DNA of 64,000 bases, from assembly GCF_005771405.1 (NCBI RefSeq), contig NZ_VAUA01000004.1, forward strand, positions 1-64,000, read 5' to 3'. The number at the start of each line of letters is the position of its first letter. Position 1 is the stretch's first letter. Made by a program: the position numbers and the translations under genes. Below are positions 16,920 through 25,122 of this stretch, one piece after another. This stretch comes from Parasedimentitalea maritima (GTDB taxonomy: Bacteria > Pseudomonadota > Alphaproteobacteria > Rhodobacterales > Rhodobacteraceae). The notes below the pieces were generated by a model. It was not told the origin of the DNA, made no database searches, and saw only the letters and a program-made list of their open reading frames with translations.

Positions 16920-17441
16920 CTAGTTCAATACGAAGTCCATTATCAGCAAATCTCGAACACGCCCCTGTCCAGTAGCAATGTTGATCCGCCGTAGCATCTG
17001 CGCTCGCAGTTTCGGTAAAGCCATCGGATCTGCCAGATCCGCTATTTCCAACGCTCTAAGATAGCTGTTCAGTACATCGACAACGCGCGGAAGAATCTTT
17101 TCGACTTCGGCCTGGTGAGCCACATCGACTTCCAACTGTGCCCGAAACCTCAAATGCTTTAGTCCGCTTGCCTTACGCAGCGTAATCACAATTGGGTCCA
17201 TTTCGATAAAGGCAAGATTGGCGATATCTTCCGCTGTCTCACCACTATCTACCCCGGCTGGTACCGATTCTACCGCATGAGTCGTTTGCGGATCAGCTGT
17301 TTTACCAAGCGGAAGCAATCCCGATTGAACAGCGTAAAAACCGCCGCCACCACCAGCAATAGCCAGCACAACTCCAATGATCAGGGGCATCTTACTCGGC
17401 TTGGCCGGTGCTTCTTCTAGATCTGCTGTAGCGTCTGTCAT
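16920..17441 (-). CDS. fliL: FliL, basal-body-associated protein
   Basis: I choose ATG 17441, giving 173 aa, because TTAGGA lies just upstream; an in-frame TTG at 17474 would add 11 residues. The protein has an N-terminal cytoplasmic tail, one membrane segment (about residues 18-40, glycine-rich) and a periplasmic FliL domain (AFIEMDPIVITLRK; LRFRAQLEVDV; LLIMDFVLN at the end). FliL surrounds the stator. It is the first gene of the fliL-motE-motA block and is divergent from fliF, with a CtrA-like box between them. Confidence 0.9.
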   Translation of the reverse strand: MTDATADLEEAPAKPSKMPLIIGVVLAIAGGGGGFYAVQSGLLPLGKTADPQTTHAVESVPAGVDSGETAEDIANLAFIEMDPIVITLRKASGLKHLRFRAQLEVDVAHQAEVEKILPRVVDVLNSYLRALEIADLADPMALPKLRAQMLRRINIATGQGRVRDLLIMDFVLN

Positions 17442-17487
17442 GACAATTCCTAAAACGTCGAACAAACTCTTCATAACCTCAGAGTGG

Positions 17488-17502
17488 CTAACCGAATGTT
17501 AA
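17488..17502. promoter_or_regulatory. CtrA-like box between fliL and fliF
   Basis: CTAACCGAATGTTAA matches TTAA-N7-TTAA with one mismatch. It lies 46 bp from the fliL ATG and 58 bp from the fliF GTG, so it could serve both divergent operons. Confidence 0.5.
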
Positions 17503-17560
17503 GGCCAATCATTCAAAACGGTTGCAAGCCGAGCAGAATGTCGGTTCGACGGAGGTTAAA

Positions 17561-19213
17561 GTGCAGCAGATCAAGAATGTCTGGGCAGGTTTGGATACGC
17601 GCAAGCGTCTGATCATCGTGGGTTCCACGGTCATCATGATTCTCAGCGTGCTTGCAATGTCCCGTGTGGCGAATACGCCCACGATGAAATTACTCTATGC
17701 CGGGCTGGACAGCAGCTCGGCAGGTCAAGTGGTACAGTCGCTAGAACAGCGCGGTACTCCTTATGAAGTACGAGGCGGGTCAATTTATGTCCCGGTCGAC
17801 CAACGCGACGAGCTGCGTATGACGCTTGCCAGTGAAGGTTTGCCGGCGAATGGGAACCGTGGCTATGAACTGCTTGATTCGCTCAGCGGGTTTGGCACCA
17901 CGTCTCAAATGTTCGATGCTGCGTATTGGCGTGCTAAAGAGGGTGAGCTAGCCCGCACAATTGTTGCTAGCCCATATGTTACTCAGGCACGGGTGCATAT
18001 CGCCAACACCGGCTCCAACCCCTTCCAACGTAGTGTTGAACCAACAGCTTCAGTTTCGCTTGTACCGATGGGGTCCCCGATATCCCCGACCCAGGCCAAC
18101 GCAGTTCGCTTTCTAATCGCTTCGGCGGTGACTGGCCTTGCTGTTGAAAATGTCGCCGTAATAGATGCCAATGGCTCTCTGATCGGCACACCAGAAACGG
18201 CGGCGGCTACAGGAGCTGGATCCGATGATAGATCACAATCGATTCGTGACCGGGTCATCCGTTTAGTCGAGGCTCGCGTTGGACAGGGCAACGCTGTGGT
18301 CGAGGTCAGTGTTGATATCGTCACTGATACCGAATCCATTCGGGAAAAGCGCGTCGACCCGGAAAGTCGCATAGCCATAAGTACGGACGTAGAAGAGCGT
18401 GCCGATTCTTCGAGCAACCAATCCGGCGAAGTTACAGTGGCCTCTAACATACCTGATGGTGACGCTGCTTCCGGTGATGGTTCCAAAGCCAACACCAGCT
18501 TAACTCGCGAACGAATCAACTATGAAATATCGGAAACTGAGCTGCAAATCACTCGTGGCCCTGGCGCCATTAAACGATTGACCGTGGCCGTGTTGGTAAA
18601 CGGGCTCAACTCTACCAACGAGGCTGGCGTTGCCGAATTTACACCTCGCCCTGAAGAAGAACTGGCATCTATGCAGGAGTTGATCGCAGCAGCCATCGGT
18701 TTTGACGCTGAACGTGGTGATGTCATTACATTAAGGTCAATGGAACTACCGACAATCGAACCTCAGGGCACAGTCGTCTCCACATCTATGATGGACAATA
18801 TCTATCTCGATGCCATGTCCCTGATCCAGATTGCTGCCCTAGCATTTGTTAGTCTGATCTTGGGGCTGTTCGTCCTCAAGCCAATCCTATCCAACAAAGC
18901 GCCACAGGGGGCTTTAGAGGGTCCAGAGCCTCTGGCTGATCTGCCTCAACTTGGCGGTGGCGACATGATGAGCAATCCCGACATGGGCATGGGAATGGGA
19001 ATGGCACTAACAGGTGAGATCGATGACGGTGCGCCTAGCCAGTTTGACGCCATGGGTGGCATCGGTGACATGGGAGGCATGGGCGGACTACCTGCTTTGG
19101 GCGGTGGTTCGGAAGATCCCGTCGACCGCTTACGCGCCATGATTGGCGATCGCCAAGAAGAAACTGTCGAAATTCTACGCGGCTGGCTTGAAGAGAGCGA
19201 GGAGAAAGCTTGA
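17561..19213 (+). CDS. fliF: FliF, MS-ring protein
   Basis: I choose GTG 17561 because a near-perfect GGAGGT lies 4-9 bp upstream; the protein is then 550 aa. An in-frame TTG at 17522 has no such site. Two membrane segments frame the periplasmic domain (about residues 16-38 and 420-442). YscJ/FliF features include YAGLDSSSAGQVVQSLEQRG and RAKEGELARTI. The C-terminal tail (VDRLRAMIGDRQEETVEIL) is the FliG-binding region. FliF nucleates the basal body. Methionine/glycine-rich sequence precedes the tail (about 470-505). Confidence 0.95.
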   Translation: MQQIKNVWAGLDTRKRLIIVGSTVIMILSVLAMSRVANTPTMKLLYAGLDSSSAGQVVQSLEQRGTPYEVRGGSIYVPVDQRDELRMTLASEGLPANGNRGYELLDSLSGFGTTSQMFDAAYWRAKEGELARTIVASPYVTQARVHIANTGSNPFQRSVEPTASVSLVPMGSPISPTQANAVRFLIASAVTGLAVENVAVIDANGSLIGTPETAAATGAGSDDRSQSIRDRVIRLVEARVGQGNAVVEVSVDIVTDTESIREKRVDPESRIAISTDVEERADSSSNQSGEVTVASNIPDGDAASGDGSKANTSLTRERINYEISETELQITRGPGAIKRLTVAVLVNGLNSTNEAGVAEFTPRPEEELASMQELIAAAIGFDAERGDVITLRSMELPTIEPQGTVVSTSMMDNIYLDAMSLIQIAALAFVSLILGLFVLKPILSNKAPQGALEGPEPLADLPQLGGGDMMSNPDMGMGMGMALTGEIDDGAPSQFDAMGGIGDMGGMGGLPALGGGSEDPVDRLRAMIGDRQEETVEILRGWLEESEEKA

Positions 19214-19809
19214 TGACTATTGCTCACCTATTAGAAGATTTTGGAAATGCTGGCAAAGTTCAACCCGTACAGACGGTTTCGGATGAACTTTTGGAAGAGG
19301 AAAAGCTGGTCTCGTTCGAGAATGGTTACACAGCAGGCTGGGACGACGCGGTCGGAGCCCAAGACAGTGAAACCACCAAGATATCAGCCACACTGGCAAA
19401 TTCACTCGAAGACATGAGTTTTACTTTTCACGAAGCTCAAAGCCAATTGATCGAATCGCTCGATCCAATGCTCAAGGTGCTGACTAGCGCTATCCTGCCA
19501 GACGCCATGGCGGCCAGTTTCGGGCATCACATTGTTGACCAGCTGACAGATATGGCAAAGGGCCAAACCACTCAACCACTGGTGATTTCCGTAGCTGCAG
19601 GTGAAGCTGCAGGAGTACGGTCAGCACTGAATCAGAACTTCTCCGTCGAGGTAAAAGTGCGCGAAGCCGCTGACCTGGCGCCAGGTCAGGCCTACCTACG
19701 GGTTGGGAATCTCGAACGTGAAATAAACAGTGCAGCATTGCTCGACTCGATCCGTGATTCAGTCGATGCCTTCTCCTATCAAGTCAAAGAGGACGCCAAC
19801 TATGGATGA
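19213..19809 (+). CDS. fliH: FliH-like export ATPase regulator
   Basis: This 198 aa protein starts at ATG 19213, sharing one base with the fliF stop (TGATG), with GGAG 9-12 bp upstream. It is acidic and helical at the N terminus (DELLEEEKLVSFENGYTAGW) and has a C-terminal alpha/beta domain (PLVISVAAGEAAGVRSAL) like the FliH/V-ATPase E family. FliH holds FliI in check and delivers it to the FliN/C ring. The order fliF-fliH-fliN-fliP supports the call. FliG, often placed between fliF and fliH, is missing here. Confidence 0.8.
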   Translation: MTIAHLLEDFGNAGKVQPVQTVSDELLEEEKLVSFENGYTAGWDDAVGAQDSETTKISATLANSLEDMSFTFHEAQSQLIESLDPMLKVLTSAILPDAMAASFGHHIVDQLTDMAKGQTTQPLVISVAAGEAAGVRSALNQNFSVEVKVREAADLAPGQAYLRVGNLEREINSAALLDSIRDSVDAFSYQVKEDANYG

Positions 19810-20098
19810 CAACTCCGATCTCAAGACAAAGACTTCTGACACTGGCAATCCGTTCAATTCGGTTCCCGTCGAGGTAGTCGTTTCCGTTGGGAAGGCCCGA
19901 CCGCTAATTCGCGATTTGGTTAATCTAGGTGAAAATGCAGTTCTGACGCTGGACAAACGAGTGGAGGACCCCGTTGACCTATATGTAGGCGACCGTCTGG
20001 TTGCCCGCGGCCAACTGGAAGAGATGGAAGGCGATCAGGCCGGGCAACTGGCGGTTCGTCTCACAGAAATTGCAGATCTGCAGAGCGGGTTGGGATGA
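19802..20098 (+). CDS. fliN: FliN, C-ring switch protein
   Basis: This 98 aa protein is essentially one SpoA domain, with PVEVVVSVGKARPLIRDLVNL, LTLDKRVEDPVDLYVGDRLVARGQL and AVRLTEI. ATG 19802 overlaps the fliH stop by 8 bp; upstream in-frame starts are inside fliH and are not needed. FliN forms the base of the C ring and binds FliH. No fliM is in the window. Confidence 0.92.
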   Translation: MDDNSDLKTKTSDTGNPFNSVPVEVVVSVGKARPLIRDLVNLGENAVLTLDKRVEDPVDLYVGDRLVARGQLEEMEGDQAGQLAVRLTEIADLQSGLG

Positions 20099-20838
20099 CG
20101 CAAAAGTCCTTTTTATTTGTTACGCTGGCAGCTTTGACGCTGCTGGCGATGCCACAGATTGCGCAGGCTCAAGAGCTGAACCTGTCTCTAGCTGACAACG
20201 GATCAATTTCCGCCCGTTCAATACAGCTAATTTTACTACTTACCGTGCTTAGTTTGGCTCCAGGCCTAGCTATCATGATCACGTGTTTTCCATTTCTGGT
20301 AACTGTGTTGTCGATTGTTCGACAAGGCATTGGTATGCAGCAAGCCCCGCCAAACATGCTGATCATCAGCTTAGCGCTATTTTTGACATACTTTGTGATG
20401 GAGCCCGTGTTTACGGACGCTTGGACTCACGGCATTGGCCCCTTGATCGAAGAGGAACTGGGTGTCGAAGCGGCTATGATCCGCTCCTTGGAACCATTTC
20501 GTGCCTTTATGGCTGCCCGATTAGATCCAGATACATTTTATGCAATGTCAGATCTGCGACCTGGACTGCAGGGGATAGATCCAACTCCAGACGCACCACT
20601 TTCGGTCCTGATTCCCAGCTTTCTGTTGTCCGAGATTTCCCGAGCTTTTCAGATTGGATTTCTGGTCTTTTTGCCATTTTTGATCATCGATCTTGTCGTT
20701 GCCGCTATCCTGATGTCGATGGGGATGATGATGGTTCCACCCGCAGTGGTTTCCCTGCCCTTCAAACTGGCCTTTTTTGTGGTTGCTGATGGCTGGAGCC
20801 TAATCGCTAGCGCGCTGGTTCGCAGTTACTACCCCTGA
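20095..20838 (+). CDS. fliP: FliP, export gate membrane protein
   Basis: This 247 aa protein has a signal peptide (ending AQA near residue 24) and four membrane segments. Conserved FliP stretches include VLSLAPGLAIMITCFPFLVTV, a QAPPN motif followed by MLIISLALFLTYFVM, and SMGMMMVPPAVVSLPFK. FliP is the pentameric core of the export gate. It overlaps fliN by 4 bp and is followed by a strong terminator. Confidence 0.96.
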   Translation: MTQKSFLFVTLAALTLLAMPQIAQAQELNLSLADNGSISARSIQLILLLTVLSLAPGLAIMITCFPFLVTVLSIVRQGIGMQQAPPNMLIISLALFLTYFVMEPVFTDAWTHGIGPLIEEELGVEAAMIRSLEPFRAFMAARLDPDTFYAMSDLRPGLQGIDPTPDAPLSVLIPSFLLSEISRAFQIGFLVFLPFLIIDLVVAAILMSMGMMMVPPAVVSLPFKLAFFVVADGWSLIASALVRSYYP

Positions 20839-20863
20839 AATAGCCCAATCCATCTACCACTAA

Positions 20864-20895
20864 AGGCCTCCGGTTGGTTTTCCAACCGGAGGCCT
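20864..20895 (+). terminator. Terminator after fliF-fliH-fliN-fliP
   Basis: AGGCCTCCGGTTGG (20864-20877) pairs perfectly with CCAACCGGAGGCCT (20882-20895) around a TTTT loop, 25 bp after the fliP stop, and GTTTA follows. Confidence 0.85.
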
Positions 20896-21460
20896 GTTTA
20901 TGTCAAATGACATCTAACAATTGGCTGGGAATACCATGCCCCGTCAGAAAATCAGATACACCTCACCAGGCCAGGGTGATTGGCAAGAATTGACGACCGA
21001 TCAGGGGGTCCAATGGTATTGAAACACGTGAGAAACTTTAACTGGAGCAGAAATCATTGGGAGGACTCTCACCTTCGCTAATGACCTCGCCCAGCCTCGG
21101 AAAACAGGATCCCAAGATGATGCCTGCACGTGCTAGGTTTTTATCAATCAAAACCATCGCATTGCCGATCTTCCAGATGGGCTACAACATTGACCATCTA
21201 TGTTGTGTCACCGACAGCGGCACCCATCCGGATACAAATTTGACCGCCTGATTTCTACGGCTGTCCCCCTTTGAGAAATGGATGGTTACCTAATCTAAGC
21301 TGAACTGCCAAACTCTCCAGGAAATGCTGCAATTTTGAGCTTCATCCCTGTCAACTATCTGAAAGAGTTCACATTGTTTGCGCGCTGCGAACGAACCAGA
21401 CTTAAAGCCAAACAGGACACTGGAAGCCGGAACTAATTCCCACGAACATCTCCTGTCCGG
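20896..21460. other. Intergenic stretch with no recognisable gene
   Basis: About 565 bp separate the fliP terminator from the flgI terminator. Only short frames occur: a 28-codon ORF starting near 20937 on plus, and a minus-strand frame of about 47 codons between roughly 21190 and 21050. The latter reads like ordinary protein (containing NLARAGIILGSC) but has an upstream stop and no start. Base composition does not stand out. It may be a decayed gene, but I cannot name the source. Confidence 0.4.
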
Positions 21461-21502
21461 ATTCAAAAACCCGGCCCTTGAATTTTAGGCCGGGTTTGAA
21501 TG
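21461..21502 (-). terminator. Terminator after flgE-flgK-flgL-flgI
   Basis: On the minus strand GGCCGGG followed by a T-run closes a hairpin (CCCGGCC with GGCCGGG, plus ATTCAAA/TTTGAAT outer pairing with a two-base bulge). It begins 20 bp after the flgI stop. Confidence 0.8.
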
Positions 21503-21521
21503 TTGTTGTTCCTTGTTTGCG

Positions 21522-22625
21522 TCAGCGAACAACAAACTCAGCGTGCAACGCCCCAGCAGCTTTTAAGCTTTTGAGAATATCAATCATGTCGCGAGGCGAT
21601 ACGCCTAGTGCATTCAGGCCCGCAACAACTTCAGAGAGCGAAGTAGTTTCCGGGACCTCAGCCAATTGAATACCTTCTTCTTCGTCGATTGCGACCCCAG
21701 TGCGTGGCACCACGACAGTTTCACCGTCCGAAAATGGATTTGGCTGTATCACCAGTGGTGCTTCCTCAATCCTAAGCGTCAAATTCCCCTGCGCCACTGC
21801 CACCCGGGAGATCCGAACATCGCTGCCCATAACAATTGTGCCCGATCTCTGATCAACAACCACCCGCGCCTTGCGCTCAGGTTCGACCAGAATATTTTCA
21901 ATCCGACCCACAGCATGTGCGGTGGAGCGGGCTCGGGTGCCAGCGATATCTATTTCGACAGTACCAGAATCGCGCATCAGAGCTACATTTGAGTTAAATT
22001 CGCGATTTATGGCCTGCTCAATCCGGCCAGCAGTGGTGAAATCTGGCTCTCGCAAGGCCAGTCGCATTGTGGTCAAAGATGCCAAATCAAATTCAATTTC
22101 ACGTTCCACACGGGCACCCGACGGAATACCACCGGATGTCGGCACCCCCTGAGTGACCGAAGCACCATCACCCTCGGCAACAGCACCACCGGCCAAAATT
22201 GTCCCCTGAGCAACGGCGTATATCTGACCGTCTGCAGCATTCAGAGGCGTCATAACCAGAGTACCGCCAAGCAGGCTCTTAGAATCACCAATGGCCGAAA
22301 CCGTGACGTCAATTTGTCCGCCCACTCGGGCAAATGGGGGCAAGCTAGCTGTCACAAACACCGCTGCTACATTCTTGGGTCGGAACTGTTCGCCTGTAAC
22401 GTTAACGCCCAATCGTTCCAGAATGTTCGACATGATTTCTTCGGTAAAGGGAGAATTGCGCAGTCCGTCACCGGTCCCGTTCAAACCCACTACCAAACCG
22501 TATCCAACCAGATCGTTTCCGCGGACGCCATCAAACTCCACCAAATCTTTAAGTCGGATTGTCGAAGCCTGCAGCACCGTAGGCAACATCAGGCAAGCCA
22601 ACAAAATGCGAATATATTTGATCAT
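21522..22625 (-). CDS. flgI: FlgI, P-ring protein
   Basis: This 367 aa protein has a signal peptide (cleavage after LQA near residue 20) and the FlgI hallmarks LKDLVEFDGVRGNDLVGYGLVVGLNGTGD. ASLPPFARVGGQIDVTVSAIGDSKSL also matches, and the ending is SLKAAGALHAEFVVR. It polymerises into the peptidoglycan-level P ring with help of FlgA. It overlaps flgL by 4 bp and ends the operon. Confidence 0.96.
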   Translation of the reverse strand: MIKYIRILLACLMLPTVLQASTIRLKDLVEFDGVRGNDLVGYGLVVGLNGTGDGLRNSPFTEEIMSNILERLGVNVTGEQFRPKNVAAVFVTASLPPFARVGGQIDVTVSAIGDSKSLLGGTLVMTPLNAADGQIYAVAQGTILAGGAVAEGDGASVTQGVPTSGGIPSGARVEREIEFDLASLTTMRLALREPDFTTAGRIEQAINREFNSNVALMRDSGTVEIDIAGTRARSTAHAVGRIENILVEPERKARVVVDQRSGTIVMGSDVRISRVAVAQGNLTLRIEEAPLVIQPNPFSDGETVVVPRTGVAIDEEEGIQLAEVPETTSLSEVVAGLNALGVSPRDMIDILKSLKAAGALHAEFVVR

Positions 22626-23629
22626 GACATGTACCTTAGTAAGGAGAGTTGGGACGAACGTGCGGTCACCGAGTACAGTGCCTCGAGTTGGAATTGTGTC
22701 TCTTCCAACCGTGTTGCAGTTTCGAATGGGTCGGCCTGTGTCAATTCATTCAGTGTCAGACTAAGGCTGGTCATCGCAGCGGCATTCCGAATTGCCGCCT
22801 CCTCAATTCTAGATTCTGTGAAGCCTAGATCGGCCTGCACATTGGTAAGTCGATTGCGGGTTTCAAGCAGCTCAGTGCCGCTACCAGCCAACAAGTCGCC
22901 TTTGACGCCTACAGTCAGAACTAAACCGGGCTCTGTTGCCAGTGCACCGATTGCAAAGCTTTGCATCGCTTGCTTAAAATCCTCATCGTCTGCGCGAAGC
23001 GAAATATCAACCTGCTCATTCGGGCCAACATTTACCGACGACATCGATGTCGTTGAACCCTGATACATGATGGCATCAAAGCCGGTTGGATCAGCAAACC
23101 AGGCTTTTACTTCTGTAATGATATCCGCAGCAGTGGTGAGGCCTGAAACCTCAGTTACCAAATTTGACATCAGCGTATCGACATCAGCCAATGGTACCGC
23201 ACTTGTTGCTGTGCCGGCAAATAGGCTGCGCCCAGCAGCCTGGCCATTGAGAGCCCGAATTGATTCTTCGAGATATAGGCGCGACTGTCCTGACAACAGA
23301 TTTGTTGTGTTGTCATTCGTCGCACCAGTCGTAGCCAAAATATCATCGCTAAGGGCCCCGGCATTTGAGTCTATCTTTGCGATGAAACTCTGCGCCGATG
23401 AAGCAAACAACGAAGATTCTGTGGCTGAAATTTTGTAAGACTCAAGACGCGAAAGATTACGCTCAATGTCAGACAGGTAGGTAAAGTCCCCCCCTAGGCG
23501 CTGGTTGAGGTCGGAAGCCTTTCCCGTGCTGAGCTCTTGCGTCAGCGTGCCCAGATTCTCTTTCAGTTCTGCAGTTCGGTTGCGCAGAAACACGTTATGC
23601 GCCATGTCTCCAAAAGATGTGATGTTCAT
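22622..23629 (-). CDS. flgL: FlgL, hook-filament junction protein
   Basis: This 335 aa flagellin-like protein has a D0/D1 N-terminal helix (NVFLRNRTAELKENLGTLTQELSTGK) and a C-terminal helix (FETATRLEETQFQLEALYSVTARSSQLSLLRYM). It is longer than a short hook cap and lies directly after flgK by 3 bp, which identifies it as FlgL rather than flagellin. It is weakly conserved in the centre. Confidence 0.85.
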   Translation of the reverse strand: MNITSFGDMAHNVFLRNRTAELKENLGTLTQELSTGKASDLNQRLGGDFTYLSDIERNLSRLESYKISATESSLFASSAQSFIAKIDSNAGALSDDILATTGATNDNTTNLLSGQSRLYLEESIRALNGQAAGRSLFAGTATSAVPLADVDTLMSNLVTEVSGLTTAADIITEVKAWFADPTGFDAIMYQGSTTSMSSVNVGPNEQVDISLRADDEDFKQAMQSFAIGALATEPGLVLTVGVKGDLLAGSGTELLETRNRLTNVQADLGFTESRIEEAAIRNAAAMTSLSLTLNELTQADPFETATRLEETQFQLEALYSVTARSSQLSLLRYMS

Positions 23630-23632
23630 CTA

Positions 23633-25078
23633 TTATATCCTTAGAAGTGTGTCCATGAGCTCATCAACAACCGTCATCATCTTGGCATTGGCTGCAAAGG
23701 CCTGCTCAATCAACATAAGGTTTTGAAGCTCTGCGTCGGTATCCACGCCCTGTGCCAATTCCATTTGGCTCATTTCGCTGAAGCTAGCCGAGGCAAAGCT
23801 GAGTGCCTGGTCAGCCGCGTTGGTGTTTTGGCTAAAATGCGACAGAAGATTGGCGCTTATAGTAGAAGCGTTCAGGGTTGTCGTCCCTAAACCAGGAGAT
23901 GTGATCGTACGTGTTGCATCAAGTGCTGTTGTGTAGCTCTGTAACAGTCGAGCATCACCAGCATTTCCTGGTGCGGCAGCATTCAAACCGTCCCGAAGCC
24001 GCCAAGTTTCAGAATCGCCATCCATAGACACCTTTTCGTTCAATGTCAGACGGTTAGATATGCCTATGACATTGACAGGATCGAAGAATGCGCCACTATC
24101 TGTGAACAATCCTGGATCTGTGGCACCTAGTGTGGCATCCACTGCTGGATCTTGGAACCGTTCGATAAGGTCACGCGCCATCGCGTCCAGATCTTCTTGT
24201 GCCTCAACTGAAATTTCGTCCCTAAGCTCAAACTGCGCGGCCAACGACCCGCCACGCAATGGCCCGCCAGGATCTGTTTCAACCGCGATACCGTTGATCT
24301 CTAGACCGGACAGCAATCCATTTGCCTGTGTCATGTGCGGCATTGTATCAGGCTTGCCATCAAAGCTCAGTTCAGCTGGGTTTCCGTCCAGGAGGATTGC
24401 GCCACCTTGGGAGAACAACGCCACCTGACCGTTGTCCCGTTGGACTACATTCACTGGGATAATTTGATTGATTTGATCAATCAATTGGCCCCGCTGATCC
24501 AACATTGCGGCAGTGCTCATTCCACCTGCTTGAGAAACCATAATTCGAGCATTTAGTTTATGTACATCCTTCAGAGCCTGATTGACGGTATCGACCTGTG
24601 CATCAATTGTCCGCTCTGCGGTGGTCCTCAGGTCGCGCAAACCTTCAGCTGCAGTAGAAATTGTGTCGGCCAAGGCCTCCGCCTGCAAGGATAAGTCATT
24701 TAGGCGCGGCATTGAATCCGGGCGCGAGATTGCTTCAATCAAGCTACCATCAAAATTGGAAAGCCGTGAAGTTATCGAAAACGGATCATCTACTGATCCA
24801 ACAAGCCCCGACAACCGAGTATAGAAATCAGATTGAGCCTTGATGTTGTCATGTTCAGCTTCGGCAACGCGCCGACCAGCTTGAACTGCGGGATCTACGT
24901 TGCGCTGTATCCCTTCGACCCGGACACCCGGTGTAGCAGCACCACTCGAGAGGACCAAGCTACGTTGAGCGTAACCTGGAGTCAGCGAGTTTGCTATGTT
25001 TTCTGATACCACCGACGACGCGCGGCCGGCAGCAGTCAAACCGGTCATCGCGGTGCTGAGTGCAGTGGTAATTGACAT
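23633..25078 (-). CDS. flgK: FlgK, hook-filament junction protein
   Basis: This 481 aa axial protein begins with MSITTALSTAMTGLTAAGRA and the rod/hook signature SENIANSLTPGYAQRSL near residues 26-42. It ends with the FlgK C-terminal helix (MLIEQAFAANAKMMTVVDELMDTLLRI). FlgK forms the first junction zone on the hook. It sits between flgE and flgL. Confidence 0.95.
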   Translation of the reverse strand: MSITTALSTAMTGLTAAGRASSVVSENIANSLTPGYAQRSLVLSSGAATPGVRVEGIQRNVDPAVQAGRRVAEAEHDNIKAQSDFYTRLSGLVGSVDDPFSITSRLSNFDGSLIEAISRPDSMPRLNDLSLQAEALADTISTAAEGLRDLRTTAERTIDAQVDTVNQALKDVHKLNARIMVSQAGGMSTAAMLDQRGQLIDQINQIIPVNVVQRDNGQVALFSQGGAILLDGNPAELSFDGKPDTMPHMTQANGLLSGLEINGIAVETDPGGPLRGGSLAAQFELRDEISVEAQEDLDAMARDLIERFQDPAVDATLGATDPGLFTDSGAFFDPVNVIGISNRLTLNEKVSMDGDSETWRLRDGLNAAAPGNAGDARLLQSYTTALDATRTITSPGLGTTTLNASTISANLLSHFSQNTNAADQALSFASASFSEMSQMELAQGVDTDAELQNLMLIEQAFAANAKMMTVVDELMDTLLRI

Positions 25079-25122
25079 GTTCTGCCTTTTCTATGTGTCC
25101 GGGTCGTTAGATTTCAGCGCGA

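Noticed and set aside
21057-21251. 64-codon plus-strand frame in the fliP-flgI gap
   Set aside because: It reads like the complement of a protein-like minus-strand frame and has no ribosome site.
22622-23629. FlgL gene as flagellin
   Set aside because: It directly follows flgK, lies before flgI, and has the FlgL-type C terminus; flagellin should be near flbT outside the window.
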